Source of the DNA: Rhizobium sp. P32RR-XVIII
GTDB taxonomy: Bacteria > Pseudomonadota > Alphaproteobacteria > Rhizobiales > Rhizobiaceae
NCBI RefSeq assembly: GCF_012641395.1
Contig: NZ_JABAIH010000006.1
Location: forward strand, 1 to 64,000
Reading direction: 5' to 3'
DNA: 64,000 bases
Shown here: positions 53,426-62,632 of the stretch, piece by piece
How the letters are laid out: each line of letters opens with the position of its first letter
Position numbering within the stretch: position 1 is the stretch's first letter
Notes under the pieces: generated by a model
What the model saw: only the letters and a program-made list of their open reading frames with translations
Database searches by the model: none
What the model was told of the DNA's origin: nothing
Translations under genes and position numbers: made by a program

Positions 53426-54205
53426 TTACTCGACGGCCTCGCCGATTACCTGTGCCGGTAGCTCGACCAGCGGTGCCGGTATATCGCAGCTCTTTTCCGG
53501 CGATTTGCAGAGATCGGCAATGACGCAGCGCTCGCATTCCGGCCGCCTAGCCTTGCAGGTATAGCGGCCATGCAGGATCAGCCAGTGGTGGGCGTGGTAG
53601 AGATAGTGTTTGGGGATCACCTTCATCAGGCGCCCTTCCACCTCATCCGGCGTCTTTCCCGGCGCCAGCTTGATGCGGTTCGCGATCCGGAAGATGTGCG
53701 TATCCACCGCAATGGTTGCCTGACCGAAGGCCATCGATAAAACCACATTGGCGGTCTTGCGGCCCACGCCCGGCAAGCGCATGAGCTCATCGCGGGTCTG
53801 TGGCACCTGGCCGCCGAATTCGTCGATCAGCATCTGCGAAAGCGCCATGACGTTCTTGGCCTTGTTGCGGTAAAGGCCGATCGTCTTGATGTAGTCGCGG
53901 AGGCGTTCCTCCCCGAGCGCCAGCATATTTTCCGGTGTATCTGCCACCTTGAAGAGCGCCCGCGTTGCCTTGTTGACGCCGGCATCGGTCGCCTGGGCGG
54001 AGAGCGCGACGGCCACGACAAGCGTGAACGGATTGGTGTGCTCCAGCTCGCCCCTCGGCTCCGGCCGCTGGATCGAGAACCGGTGGAATATCTCCTCGCG
54101 CTCGGCTTCCGAGTATACGGTGCGCACGGCGGCCGTCTTGCCGCGGGTGATCACTTTTGAGTTTTGCGGAGCTTTGCGGGCGGATTTGAGTTTCGGTTCG
54201 GACAT
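53426..54205 (-). CDS. nth: Endonuclease III
   Basis: DNA glycosylase/AP lyase of 259 residues that removes oxidised pyrimidines. The helix-hairpin-helix LPGVGRKTANVVLS with the catalytic Lys, and the catalytic Asp in VDTHIFRIANR are present. The C terminus has the four-cysteine iron-sulfur motif C-x6-C-x2-C-x5-C (CKARRPECERCVIADLC). The N-terminal extension of about 35 residues is basic, common in alphaproteobacteria. I use ATG 54205 (MSEPKLKSARK); an ATG 57 nt upstream lies within the divergent gene. The two divergent genes have only 22 bp between their starts. Confidence 0.95.
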   Translation of the reverse strand: MSEPKLKSARKAPQNSKVITRGKTAAVRTVYSEAEREEIFHRFSIQRPEPRGELEHTNPFTLVVAVALSAQATDAGVNKATRALFKVADTPENMLALGEERLRDYIKTIGLYRNKAKNVMALSQMLIDEFGGQVPQTRDELMRLPGVGRKTANVVLSMAFGQATIAVDTHIFRIANRIKLAPGKTPDEVEGRLMKVIPKHYLYHAHHWLILHGRYTCKARRPECERCVIADLCKSPEKSCDIPAPLVELPAQVIGEAVE

Positions 54206-54227
54206 GGACAATCTATACTCATCGGCC

Positions 54228-54725
54228 ATGACAGAAAGCAACGCCGAGAGGGCGAACGACAAGCCTGTTTTTGCAGCCGAACTTTTCCCTTACCGGTCGC
54301 TCGGGCGCAAGGGCTTCAGGGTGTTGCTTCTGCTTTCCGGTGCTGTCTGCTTCATGTACGGGATGTTCTTTATCGTCACCGGGGCTTGGCCGATCGGCTT
54401 CTTCTTCGGGCTGGATTTCGCCCTGCTTTACGGTGCCTTCTGGCTTAACTATCGCTCCGGAAAGGCGCGCGAGGAAGTGACGGTTTCGCGCACCGATGTC
54501 GCGATCCGAAAATTTGCGCCTTCCGGGAGAATGGTGGAGCATCACTTCAATCCGTTCTGGGCGCGCTTCCTAGTGCGCCGCCATCAGGAGATCGGCATTC
54601 TCTCCATGCATATTTTCGGCGAGGGCCGGCGGACGGATATCGGCTCCTTCCTCAATCCCGATGACCGCGAAAGCTTCGCCAGAGCCTTCAAGGGCGCGCT
54701 CGCAACGGTCAAGCAGCGCATTTGA
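54228..54725 (+). CDS. DUF2244 membrane protein
   Basis: Protein of 165 residues with two spans near the N terminus (FRVLLLLSGAVCFMYGMFFI and IGFFFGLDFALLYGAFWL), followed by a soluble C-terminal half (REEVTVSRTDVAIRKF, FNPFWARFLVRRHQEIG). This matches DUF2244, a family common in alphaproteobacteria with no known role. ATG 54228 is used; ATG 54204 would overlap the nth start. The shared nth/DUF2244 promoter space is very small. Confidence 0.75.
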   Translation: MTESNAERANDKPVFAAELFPYRSLGRKGFRVLLLLSGAVCFMYGMFFIVTGAWPIGFFFGLDFALLYGAFWLNYRSGKAREEVTVSRTDVAIRKFAPSGRMVEHHFNPFWARFLVRRHQEIGILSMHIFGEGRRTDIGSFLNPDDRESFARAFKGALATVKQRI

Positions 54726-54794
54726 ACGTGCCGCAAGAAACGGGTGGCTTGCAGCCGTCCTCTTGACTATCTCCTTGTTACAAGGAGAAGAACG

Positions 54795-55667
54795 ATGAAT
54801 ATGATCGCAAACCTGAACAGAGACATCACGCCGGAAGGTCCCGACTACGAGACCGTGCGTCAGGTCATCGAACTCATCACCGAGGACTATCGCGACCAGC
54901 CGTCGCTGGAGGCGATAGCCGCGCGGCTCAACCAATCGCCGACGCAACTCCAGAAGACCTTTACCCGCTGGGCCGGGCTTTCGCCAAAGGCGTTCCTGCA
55001 GGCAGTCACGCTCGACCACGCAAAGCGGCTGCTGCGCCAGGAAAACATGCCGCTGCTTGAAACCTCGATCGAAGTGGGCCTTTCCGGCCCGAGCCGTCTT
55101 CACGACCTCTTCGTCACCCATGAGGCGATGTCGCCGGGTGAGTGGAAAGCACGCGGTGGTGGCCTGACGATCCGCTACGCCTTCCACCAGTCGCCGTTCG
55201 GCGTCGCACTGGTCATGGTGACCGATCGCGGCCTTGCCGGCCTTGCTTTCAGCGATCTTGGCGACGAGGCTGCCTGTCTTGAAGACATGAGCTGCCGCTG
55301 GCCGAATGCCGAATATGTCGAGGACCGGCAGGCGACGGCGCCTTATTGCGAGCGCATCTTCGATCCGGGCGAGTGGTCTGTCGAACAGCCGCTGCGCGTC
55401 GTGCTCATTGGTACGGATTTTCAGGTGCGCGTCTGGGAAAGCCTCTTGAAGATTCCGTTCGGCAAGGCTGTGACCTACAGCGATATTGCGAACGATATCG
55501 GCAGTCCCAAGGCGATGCGTGCTGTAGGCGCTGCCGTCGGCGCCAACCCGATATCCTTCGTGGTGCCATGCCATCGTGCCGTCGGCAAGAGCGGGGCGCT
55601 GACGGGGTATCACTGGGGCCTCACCCGAAAGCGGGCAATGCTTGGCTGGGAAGCCGGTCAGGCCTGA
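54795..55667 (+). CDS. AraC-type HTH / methylated-DNA-protein-cysteine methyltransferase fusion (Ada-like)
   Basis: Protein of 290 residues. The N-terminal 100 residues are an AraC-like helix-turn-helix (LEAIAARLNQSPTQLQKTF and ETSIEVGLSGPSRLHDLF). The rest is an O6-alkylguanine-DNA methyltransferase with active-site VVPCHRAVGKSGALTGYHWG (Cys near 255) and the wing ITYSD-like AVTYSDIANDIGSPKAMRAV. The N-terminal zinc-binding Ada domain that senses methylphosphotriesters is missing. It repairs alkylated guanine and thymine; whether it also regulates transcription is unclear. AAGGAGAAG precedes ATG 54795. Its 3' end overlaps the convergent SorC gene by 10 bp. Confidence 0.9.
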   Translation: MNMIANLNRDITPEGPDYETVRQVIELITEDYRDQPSLEAIAARLNQSPTQLQKTFTRWAGLSPKAFLQAVTLDHAKRLLRQENMPLLETSIEVGLSGPSRLHDLFVTHEAMSPGEWKARGGGLTIRYAFHQSPFGVALVMVTDRGLAGLAFSDLGDEAACLEDMSCRWPNAEYVEDRQATAPYCERIFDPGEWSVEQPLRVVLIGTDFQVRVWESLLKIPFGKAVTYSDIANDIGSPKAMRAVGAAVGANPISFVVPCHRAVGKSGALTGYHWGLTRKRAMLGWEAGQA

Positions 55668-56686
55668 GGGTTCTCCTCTCCTCGCCGGGGAGAAGACGCA
55701 AGCTGTGCGGTTTCCGTCAACTCCAGCAGCGCCCTGGCTGCGCTCTCGTCGGTGATCAGGGTATTGCAGCCGATGCGCCTTATGGTGGCGCGAATGGCGA
55801 CGGCGCGATGCGCGCCGCCCGAGGCGAGTACGATGTGCCTGGCGTTCTTCAGCGTATCGAGATCGACCGACATGACGCGGCTGTTGATCGAGTGATCGAC
55901 GGTGTTGCCGTCCTCGTCGAGAAAATTGAACATCGTGTCGCAGACACAGCCGGCATCGATCAGCTGCTGCAGTTCCGTCTTGGAAATCCAGCCTTCCGAC
56001 AGCGACGTCGAATGAGGACCGATGTCCCCGCAACTGACGATCGCGAGATCGAGATCTTCGGCCAATCGATAGATCGCGTCGAGCCCGCATTTTTCGATCA
56101 GGTTGCGCTTGGTCTCGACCGAGTCGACGAGCAGCGGCGAGAGGAACATGTAGCACTCCGCGCCAAGCTGACTCGCGAGCCGCCACGTATAGTCGATCGG
56201 GTTCGTTTGATGCACTGCGACAATGCCGCCGAGGAGCGAGACGACCTTGCAATTGACGCGGCGCGGTGGCCGGAAGCTCGAAAGCGAAGCCGTCATCGTG
56301 CGGCCCCAGCCGACGCCGATCGTATAATCGTCCGGGATTGCTTCGGACAGGAACTGGCCAAGGGCGAGGCCGACGTTTTTCGCCAGGCTCTCGGCGTCGC
56401 AACGCGCTGGAGCGGGAACGACGATCGCCTCGTCGAGCCCGTAGGCCCTCTCCAGCTTCACCGACAACTCGACGCAATCGCCGATCGAATCGTTGATCCA
56501 GATCTGCACCTCGCTACGCTTCATCGCTTCGTCGAGCAGGCGGATGACGGTGGTTCGGCTGATGCCGAGCTGTTCGGCGACATCCTTCTGCGTCAGGCCC
56601 TGATTGTAGTATAGCCACGCGGCGCGCAGCCTCAGAGACGAGGCTTCGGAGTAGGCCGTGTGCGTGCCGCGTTTCAGCTTGACCAC
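55658..56686 (-). CDS. SorC-family transcriptional regulator
   Basis: Regulator of 342 residues. The HTH is LRAAWLYYNQGLTQKDVAEQ with LGISRTTVIRLLDEA. The sugar-binding domain has GVGWGRTMTASLSSF, SLLGGIVAVHQ and the C-terminal HIVLASGGAHRAVAIRATIR. It is a second SorC-type regulator in the window and is not closely alike smoC in the N terminus. It diverges from transaldolase, with a 316-bp gap holding inverted repeats, so it might regulate that gene or a remote sugar locus. Confidence 0.85.
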   Translation of the reverse strand: MVKLKRGTHTAYSEASSLRLRAAWLYYNQGLTQKDVAEQLGISRTTVIRLLDEAMKRSEVQIWINDSIGDCVELSVKLERAYGLDEAIVVPAPARCDAESLAKNVGLALGQFLSEAIPDDYTIGVGWGRTMTASLSSFRPPRRVNCKVVSLLGGIVAVHQTNPIDYTWRLASQLGAECYMFLSPLLVDSVETKRNLIEKCGLDAIYRLAEDLDLAIVSCGDIGPHSTSLSEGWISKTELQQLIDAGCVCDTMFNFLDEDGNTVDHSINSRVMSVDLDTLKNARHIVLASGGAHRAVAIRATIRRIGCNTLITDESAARALLELTETAQLASSPRRGEENPQA

Positions 56687-57002
56687 ATCTTCTCCCGTGC
56701 GAATTCGACCCTAATTACCCTTCGAGAAGGAAGAAGAGCCCGGTGCCGGCGATAATGACGCGCGTGACACTTATGTCAATTGAAATGCACAAATGTCCTT
56801 GACTTTCGATTGACGAAACGATGATAGTCGCTCCTGACAAAGTCGTACTCGTTCGGGTAAGGCAATGTATAGGCGCGGAAAGTGACGGGTCGCCTTCCGC
56901 CTATTGCATGCAAATCGTCTGTCCGTAGATTACCTCAATTACCGGAGCTCGCGCCGGTTCGCAGCGCAAGGTAGCAGTTCGAGTTCACAAGGGAATTTGA
57001 CC
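56687..57002. other. Divergent promoter region, SorC regulator and transaldolase
   Basis: No gene is seen in this 316-bp stretch. It contains a perfect TGACA-CTTA-TGTCA inverted repeat (56765-56778), two promoter-like boxes TTGACT (56799-56804) and TTGACG (56810-56815), and AT-rich sequence around 56770-56800. Good -10 boxes are not obvious. Confidence 0.4.
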
Positions 57003-57968
57003 ATGACATCCAAGCTTGACCAACTCCGCGAAATGACCACGGTTGTCGCCGATACCGGCGATATCGAGGCCGTCGCGCGCCTGAAGCCGGTGGATTGCAC
57101 CACCAACCCGACCATCGTTCTGAAGGCGCTCGGCACGCCCATGTTTGCCGATGCGGTCAAGGAAGCTGTCGCCTGGGGAAAGAAGCAGGGCGGAAATACC
57201 GATGTGGTCGCGGCCGCCGTTGCGGATCGGCTGGCGATTTCCGTCGGCGCCGCTTTGTCGAAGCTCGTCCCCGGCCGTGTTTCGACGGAAGTCGATGCAG
57301 ACCTCTCCTTCGATACGGAAGCATCCATCGCCAAGGCGCGCGCCATCATTGCCGCCTACAAGGAACGTGGCATCGAGAAAGATCGCATCCTGATCAAGCT
57401 TGCCTCCACCTGGGAAGGGATCCGGGCTGCGGAAGTGCTGCAGAAGGAAGGCATCGACTGCAACCTGACGCTTCTCTTCTCCAAAGTTCAAGCGATTGCT
57501 TGCGCTGACGCGAAGGTCTTCCTCATCTCGCCCTTCGTCGGTCGAATCCTCGACTGGTACAAGAAGTCGACCGGCAAGGACTACACTGCGGAAGAGGATC
57601 CGGGCGTTCAGTCGGTCCGTGAGATCTACAATTACTACAAGTCGCACGACATCAAGACGATCGTCATGGGTGCTTCGTTCCGCAATGTCGGCGAAATCGA
57701 AGCGCTGGCCGGTTGCGATCGCCTGACGATCAGCCCGGCATTGCTCGATGAACTTGCAAACGATCAGGGCACGCTTGCGCGCAGGCTCTCGCCGGAAGCG
57801 AAGAAGGCCGAGCCGAAGATCGAAATCGACGAGAAGACTTTCCGCTGGCTGATGAACGAAGATGCCATGGCAACCGAAAAGCTTGCCGAAGGCATCCGTG
57901 CTTTCGCCAAGGACCTAGGGGTGCTTCGTGCAATGGTTCGCAAGGAACTGCAGCTCGCTGCCGCCTAA
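57003..57968 (+). CDS. tal: Transaldolase
   Basis: Pentose phosphate enzyme of 321 residues, full length for the TalB type, transferring a dihydroxyacetone unit between sedoheptulose 7-phosphate and glyceraldehyde 3-phosphate. The N-terminal [12 protein letters not shown] contains the catalytic Asp, [11 protein letters not shown] the Schiff-base Lys (near residue 135), and [14 protein letters not shown] and [11 protein letters not shown] follow the family. ATG 57003 is used with GGGAA upstream; the earlier ATG at 56904 has no family resemblance. It would take up pentose phosphates formed from polyols and pentuloses in this region. Followed by a terminator. Confidence 0.96.
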   Translation: MTSKLDQLREMTTVVADTGDIEAVARLKPVDCTTNPTIVLKALGTPMFADAVKEAVAWGKKQGGNTDVVAAAVADRLAISVGAALSKLVPGRVSTEVDADLSFDTEASIAKARAIIAAYKERGIEKDRILIKLASTWEGIRAAEVLQKEGIDCNLTLLFSKVQAIACADAKVFLISPFVGRILDWYKKSTGKDYTAEEDPGVQSVREIYNYYKSHDIKTIVMGASFRNVGEIEALAGCDRLTISPALLDELANDQGTLARRLSPEAKKAEPKIEIDEKTFRWLMNEDAMATEKLAEGIRAFAKDLGVLRAMVRKELQLAAA

Positions 57969-57990
57969 GATGTTCGCATGAGACGCCTGG

Positions 57991-58027
57991 AATGGCGCGT
58001 CCGCCAAGAGCGGCCGCGCCATTTTCC
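57991..58027 (+). terminator. Intrinsic terminator after tal
   Basis: AATGGCGCG (57991-57999) pairs with CGCGCCATT (58015-58023), loop of 15 nt, followed by TTCC. The T-run is short but the location, 23 nt after the tal stop, supports a terminator. Confidence 0.65.
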
Positions 58028-58063
58028 TATTAGTATCGATGGCAACGGGGCCGGAGAAAATCC

Positions 58064-58726
58064 ATGGCGGATGACGACCAGGGCGGCTTAACGGTGACCT
58101 CTGTCACCCGGCACTCGAGCGTCATTATCGCCTTTATTTCCGGCCTTGCCGCTTTTCTGGTCCTGAACTCCGTACGCGTGGGCGCCGACCATGTTCTGAT
58201 CGGCTGGAGCGTCGCGGCCATGGTCTTCATCGGCATCAGCTGGAGAAGAATGCTTCGAGCAACGGTTGCGGATATCAGGAAGCGTGCGGAGGATCTGGAT
58301 TTCTCCGACACCCTCGTGCTGTTCCTGTCGATCGCGGCGGCAGTTGCAAGCATCGCCGGTATCGGTCTCGAGCTGCATTCCATCAAGAACGCGGCGCCGA
58401 GTATCGCGTTGGCCAAAGCCGGCGAGGCGGTCGTCACGATTCTTATCTCCTGGGTGTTCCTCCATACGCTCTTCACCATCCACTACGCCCATCGCTTTTA
58501 CAGCGAACAGGGAAATGGGCTGATCTTCCCCGATCGGATTGAAGAGCCGGTCTATTGGGATTTCCTCTACTTCTCATTCACAATCGGCGTGGCGGCGCAA
58601 ACGGCAGATGTTGCCGTCTCTTCCGTGACGATGCGCAAGATCACGCTGCTCCACGCCGTACTGTCGTTTCTGTTCAACACGACGATCCTGGCGCTCGCGA
58701 TCAATGTCGGGGCGAGCCTGTTATAG
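58064..58726 (+). CDS. DUF1345 membrane protein
   Basis: Integral membrane protein of 220 residues with about five spans (VIIAFISGLAAFLVLNSVRV, IGWSVAAMVFIGISW, LVLFLSIAAAVASIAG and a last one around LLHAVLSFLFNTTILALAIN). The segment IEEPVYWDFLYFSFTIGVAA is characteristic of DUF1345. Function unknown. GCCGGAGAAAATCC precedes the ATG. It stands alone between transaldolase and the DUF1328 gene and converges on the latter. Confidence 0.8.
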   Translation: MADDDQGGLTVTSVTRHSSVIIAFISGLAAFLVLNSVRVGADHVLIGWSVAAMVFIGISWRRMLRATVADIRKRAEDLDFSDTLVLFLSIAAAVASIAGIGLELHSIKNAAPSIALAKAGEAVVTILISWVFLHTLFTIHYAHRFYSEQGNGLIFPDRIEEPVYWDFLYFSFTIGVAAQTADVAVSSVTMRKITLLHAVLSFLFNTTILALAINVGASLL

Positions 58727-58740
58727 GCAAACCTTGCGGA

Positions 58741-58914
58741 CTATAGGATCGCCTGTCCCGCTAGCAGCGCCAGGATCAGGAAGATCAAGAAGATAACGAG
58801 AGCAATACCGAAGAGCACGCGCGCGATTGTCGCGGTGGCCGCGGAGATGCCGGAAAAACCGAAGAAACCGGCGATCAGCGAAATTACCAAGAATATCAGG
58901 GCCCATTTCAGCAT
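58741..58914 (-). CDS. Small DUF1328 (YtjA-type) membrane protein
   Basis: A 57-residue protein, read on the minus strand from ATG 58914 to TAG 58741, starting [20 protein letters not shown]. It has two hydrophobic spans joined by [16 protein letters not shown], the conserved core of DUF1328, and ends [15 protein letters not shown] lies about 11 nt before the ATG. Function unknown; homologues are widespread in proteobacteria and often respond to stress. A promoter of general-stress type lies about 32-56 nt upstream. Confidence 0.88.
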   Translation of the reverse strand: MLKWALIFLVISLIAGFFGFSGISAATATIARVLFGIALVIFLIFLILALLAGQAIL

Positions 58915-58945
58915 GGTGTTTGTCCTCTGCGTTTGTCCCAGAAGC

Positions 58946-58970
58946 TACGCGGCAGACGGGAAATTGTTCC
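58946..58970 (-). promoter_or_regulatory. EcfG-type general-stress promoter of the DUF1328 gene
   Basis: On the minus strand GGAAC (58970-58966), 16 nt, then CGTA (58949-58946), compared with the alphaproteobacterial EcfG/RpoE2 consensus GGAAC-N16/17-CGTT. The -35 box is perfect, three of four -10 bases match, and the distance to the start codon (about 32 nt) is suitable. Confidence 0.55.
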
Positions 58971-59086
58971 AAATCGTTTAAAACGGAACGGCGTTCCTCA
59001 AATTATCATATTGGGGCTTTCCAAAGTTCGAGCGATCTGTTTCAAGGGATGGACATCGATTTGCCCCATCGACGAAAGCCTTTTCC

Positions 59087-59719
59087 ATGCCCGCCTTTCT
59101 GGACCAGCATACCATTTCCGCCTATTTCGAAGTGATCATGATCAATCTCCTGCTCTCGGGGGACAATGTGATCGTCATCGGCATGGCCGCCGCCGGCCTT
59201 GTCAGCGAGCTGCGCGGCAAGGCGATTGCCGTCGGCATCGCGGCCGCAGCAGTCATCCGCATCGTCTTCGCCGTGGCCGCGGCGAAGCTGCTTGCGATTA
59301 CCGGCATCACGCTTGCCGGTGGACTGATGCTCCTGTGGATCTGCTGGACGATGGGCAAGGAATTGCTGTCGGCGGCAGAGGAGGAAGCGCATGCCGGCGA
59401 TGCTTCCGGCCATGACCCGCATGTGAAACCGAAGCTCTTCCGGCAGGCGATCGCGCAAATTATCTTCGCCGATGTCTCCATGTCGCTCGACAACGTGCTT
59501 GCCGTTGCGGGCGCCGCCAAGGAGAATATGAATGCGCTGATTTTCGGCCTCATCCTTTCGGTGTTGCTGATGGGGCTCGCTTCGAACGTCGTCGCGAAGC
59601 TCCTCGAGCGCTTCAAGTGGATCGGCTGGATCGGCCTTGCGATCATCGTCTATGTGGCGCTCGACATGGTGTGGCACGGCAGCGAACAGCTGCTGGCCCT
59701 CTATGGCCATGCCGCCTGA
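59087..59719 (+). CDS. TerC-family membrane protein (YjbE-type)
   Basis: Integral membrane protein of 210 residues with seven predicted spans. The two acidic family motifs are inside membranes: NLLLSGDNVIVIGMAAAG (near residue 25) and DVSMSLDNVLAVAGAAK (near residue 130). TerC relatives are linked to tellurite resistance, and the YkoY/YceF-type branch to manganese export during protein secretion; this member's ion is unknown. It follows a short AT-rich gap without a clear promoter. A palindrome (GCCTGAAG / CTTCAGGC, 59714-59729) includes its stop codon. Confidence 0.85.
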   Translation: MPAFLDQHTISAYFEVIMINLLLSGDNVIVIGMAAAGLVSELRGKAIAVGIAAAAVIRIVFAVAAAKLLAITGITLAGGLMLLWICWTMGKELLSAAEEEAHAGDASGHDPHVKPKLFRQAIAQIIFADVSMSLDNVLAVAGAAKENMNALIFGLILSVLLMGLASNVVAKLLERFKWIGWIGLAIIVYVALDMVWHGSEQLLALYGHAA

Positions 59720-59765
59720 AGCTTCAGGCTGAAAGACGGAACGGCAGGTGCGGCCCAGCGGGCCG
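59714..59765. terminator. Pair of hairpins after terC
   Basis: GCCTGAAG/CTTCAGGC (59714-59729) and CGGCCC/GGGCCG with loop AGC (59751-59765) lie between the convergent terC-type and NTF2-like genes. No T-run follows, so termination is uncertain. Confidence 0.35.
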
Positions 59766-59812
59766 TTGGCGGCACCCTTCGAAGGGGTGTCGCCGTCTCA
59801 GGCATCGGGGCG

Positions 59813-60307
59813 TTACATCAAACCCAGCTGCTTGTAGAGGCCAAGGGCATCGTAGTAGTCCGACTGCTGCTTGATCGCATTGTTTTCTATAACGAAGACC
59901 GAGGCGCCATCGAAGGAGAAGGACTTGTTGGTTGCCGGGGTTCCATCCGCCCAAGCGCCGCTATTCGTTCCCGAGAAGGTCCACTCGAAGGAAACCCTGT
60001 TTCCACTGACGATTGGATCGCCGCGCATCACCCATTTGAGGTCCGGCGCCGCGGTCATGAAATTGTCGATCACCGCGGCCTTGGCCTCCGCCTTGCCGAC
60101 GGTGGGCTTGCCGACTGACGCGTCGTAATAGCTGACCTTTTCGTCAAAAAGATCAGCGGCCTTGGTGGCATCGTGGGCGTTCCATGCGGCCAGATACTGT
60201 TCGACGACCGCGATCGGTGTCTGGTCGGCCGCGTAGGCTGGTATTCCTGTAAGCGTCGAGGCGAGGCAGATGCCGCCCAAGGCGGCAAGAATGGTACGAC
60301 GTTTCAT
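59813..60307 (-). CDS. Secreted NTF2-like (SnoaL-type) protein
   Basis: Protein of 164 residues with a signal peptide (MKRRTILAALGGICLASTLT, cleavage after AYA near residue 26). The mature part has NTF2-like features: VVEQYLAAWNAHDATKAADL, FDEKVSYYDASVG and ends YDALGLYKQLGLM. It is periplasmic with no known reaction. GGGGAA precedes the ATG. It lies 67 nt after the aldehyde dehydrogenase on the same strand and may be in its operon, which would link it to polyamine use. Confidence 0.75.
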   Translation of the reverse strand: MKRRTILAALGGICLASTLTGIPAYAADQTPIAVVEQYLAAWNAHDATKAADLFDEKVSYYDASVGKPTVGKAEAKAAVIDNFMTAAPDLKWVMRGDPIVSGNRVSFEWTFSGTNSGAWADGTPATNKSFSFDGASVFVIENNAIKQQSDYYDALGLYKQLGLM

Positions 60308-60374
60308 TTTGGTTCCCCTTTTTATGTTGTTCCTCGTTTGGTTTGCGGCCGGACGGTTCCGCCCGGCGCACGGA

Positions 60375-61802
60375 TCAGCCGTGGTTGATCATGACGTGAC
60401 GGACGGCGGTGTAGTCTTCCAGTGCGTAGACCGACATGTCCTTGCCGTAGCCGGATTGCTTCAGGCCGCCATGCGGCATCTCGTTGGTGAGCATGAAGTG
60501 CGTGTTGATCCAGGTGCAGCCATACTGCAGGCGTGCGGCCGTCTTCATGCCGCGGCTGATGTCCTTGGTCCAGACGGACGAGGCAAGGCCGTAATCGCTG
60601 TCGTTCGCCCAGGTGACCGCGTCCTCGACATCGGTGAAACGGGTGACGGAAACGACAGGGCCGAAAACCTCGCGACGGACGATTTCATCGTCCTGCGTCG
60701 CGCCGGCAACGACCGTGGGAGCATAGAAGAAGCCCTTGTCGCCGGAGATCTCGCCGCCGGTGGTGATTTCCATGTGCTTGTGTTCTGAGGCCCGCGCGAC
60801 GAAGCTTTCGACGCGATCGCGCTGGCGCTTGGAGATCAATGGACCGATCTCGTTTTCGGTGTCGTCGGCCTGGTTGAACCTGATGCTCGAAACGGCAGAG
60901 GTGAGGTCGGCGACGAATTTGTCGTAGACCTTGGCGTCGGCATAGATGCGGCAGGCGGCGGTGCAGTCCTGGCCGGCATTGTAGTAACCGAAGGTGCGGA
61001 TGCCTGACACGACCGCCTCGATGTCGGCGTCGTCGAAGACGATGACCGGTGCCTTGCCGCCGAGCTCCAGATGCGTGCGCTTGACGGTCTTGGCGGCCGC
61101 CTGGAGCACCTTCTTGCCGGTTGCGACGTCGCCCGTGATGGATATCATCGAAATCTTCGGATGATTGATCAGCGCGTTGCCGACGCTTTCGCCGCGGCCG
61201 AGGATGACGTTGACAACGCCTTGGGGCAGGATGTCGGCAAGGAGCTTCGCCATCTTCAGTGCGGTCAGCGGTGTCTGTTCGGACGGCTTGAAGACGACGG
61301 TGTTGCCGCCGGCGATCGCTGGCGCGAGCTTCCAGGCCATCATCATCAGCGGATAGTTCCACGGTGCAATCGACCCGACGATGCCGATCGGGTCACGGCG
61401 GATCATCGAGGTGTGGTTCGGCAGATACTCGCCGGCGACCGGGCCGTGCAGGTTGCGGACGGCGCCGGCGAAGAAGCGATAACAATCGACAATCGCCGGG
61501 ATTTCATCGTTCAGCACGGCGTTGATGGGCTTGCCGCAGTTCAAGGCTTCCAGCGTAGCAAAACCCTGCGCCTCCTTCTCGATCGCATCGGCGATCTTCA
61601 AAAGATAGCCGGAGCGCTCGGCGGGTGTCGTCTGCGACCAGCTCATGAATGCCTTTTCGGCCGCCTCGACGGCGGCGTCGATCTGGCCGAGCGAGGCTTC
61701 CGGTAGGTTCAGCACGGTCTCACCCGTCTTCGGGTTCAAGATGCGCTCTTCCGTCTCCGTGCCCGCTTCGAAACGAGATCCAATCAGCATCGCGGTGTCC
61801 AT
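60375..61802 (-). CDS. Gamma-aminobutyraldehyde dehydrogenase-type aldehyde dehydrogenase
   Basis: NAD-dependent aldehyde dehydrogenase of 475 residues. Catalytic Glu is in [19 protein letters not shown], catalytic Cys in [14 protein letters not shown], and [20 protein letters not shown] and [10 protein letters not shown] mark the cofactor domain. The pattern resembles E. coli PatD/YdcW and betaine aldehyde dehydrogenases. Downstream of a PotABC-type importer, oxidation of 4-aminobutanal from putrescine to 4-aminobutyrate is the likely job. ATG 61802 follows GGGAGAA; ATG 61820 lies 18 nt upstream and belongs to the end of the permease gene. Confidence 0.88.
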   Translation of the reverse strand: MDTAMLIGSRFEAGTETEERILNPKTGETVLNLPEASLGQIDAAVEAAEKAFMSWSQTTPAERSGYLLKIADAIEKEAQGFATLEALNCGKPINAVLNDEIPAIVDCYRFFAGAVRNLHGPVAGEYLPNHTSMIRRDPIGIVGSIAPWNYPLMMMAWKLAPAIAGGNTVVFKPSEQTPLTALKMAKLLADILPQGVVNVILGRGESVGNALINHPKISMISITGDVATGKKVLQAAAKTVKRTHLELGGKAPVIVFDDADIEAVVSGIRTFGYYNAGQDCTAACRIYADAKVYDKFVADLTSAVSSIRFNQADDTENEIGPLISKRQRDRVESFVARASEHKHMEITTGGEISGDKGFFYAPTVVAGATQDDEIVRREVFGPVVSVTRFTDVEDAVTWANDSDYGLASSVWTKDISRGMKTAARLQYGCTWINTHFMLTNEMPHGGLKQSGYGKDMSVYALEDYTAVRHVMINHG

Positions 61803-61816
61803 GATGTTCTCCCTTT

Positions 61817-62632
61817 TCATTTGCCTGCTCCGGCGATCTGATCGCCGTCGCGAGTGAGGTAGTAGGCTGCCAGGATCGGCAGGAAAGTGACGAGCACGAC
61901 GACCATGGCGACCACGTTGGTGACCGGTCGCTGGCGCGGGCGGATGAGCTCCTCCAGCATCCAGATTGGCAGCGTCGATTGCTGGCCGCCGGTGAAGGTC
62001 GTGACGATGACCTCGTCGAAGGACAGCGCAAAGGCGAGCATGCCCCCGGCCAAAAGCGCCGTGCCGATGTTCGGCAAGATGACATACCTGAATGTCTGGA
62101 AGCCGTCGGCGCCGAGATCCATCGAGGCTTCGATCAGCGAGCCCGACGTGCGGCGGAAGCGGGCAACGGCATTGTTGTAGACGACCACGACGCAGAAGGT
62201 GGCGTGACCGAGAACGATCGTCCAGACCGAGAACGGGATGTCAAACAGGCTGAAGGCCGAGCGCAGCGCAATGCCGGTGATGATGCCCGGTAGCGCGATC
62301 GGCAGGATCACGAGCAGCGAAATCGCTTCGCGGCCGAAGAACTTCGTCTGGCTGACGGCGGCAGCGCAGAGCGTACCGAGCACCAGCGCGATCGCGGTCG
62401 CGATGCAGGCGACCTGCAAGGAAAGCCCGAGGGCGGCCCAGACGTCCGGCCTGTTCCAGGCGATGCCCAACCACTGCAGCGTGAACCCCGGCGGCGGCCA
62501 TTGATAGCTTTTTTCCTCGGTGGTGAAGGCATAGACGAAGATCAGCAGGATCGGCAGGTGCAGGAAGAGCAGCCCGCCGGCGGCGGCGATCTTCAGCAGT
62601 AGCGGCGATGTCCGGTGGCGATCAGAGCGCAT
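61817..62632 (-). CDS. Polyamine-type ABC transporter permease (PotC/YdcV-like)
   Basis: Inner-membrane permease of 271 residues, six spans (for example [17 protein letters not shown]). The EAA-like loop reads [20 protein letters not shown] with the EAxxDLGA form of polyamine/opine permeases. It starts at 62632 ([13 protein letters not shown]), overlapping the upstream permease by 11 bp. The end overlaps the dehydrogenase's region by a few bases only in the alternative start. It belongs to the PotB/PotC group, as the second permease. Confidence 0.88.
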   Translation of the reverse strand: MRSDRHRTSPLLLKIAAAGGLLFLHLPILLIFVYAFTTEEKSYQWPPPGFTLQWLGIAWNRPDVWAALGLSLQVACIATAIALVLGTLCAAAVSQTKFFGREAISLLVILPIALPGIITGIALRSAFSLFDIPFSVWTIVLGHATFCVVVVYNNAVARFRRTSGSLIEASMDLGADGFQTFRYVILPNIGTALLAGGMLAFALSFDEVIVTTFTGGQQSTLPIWMLEELIRPRQRPVTNVVAMVVVLVTFLPILAAYYLTRDGDQIAGAGK

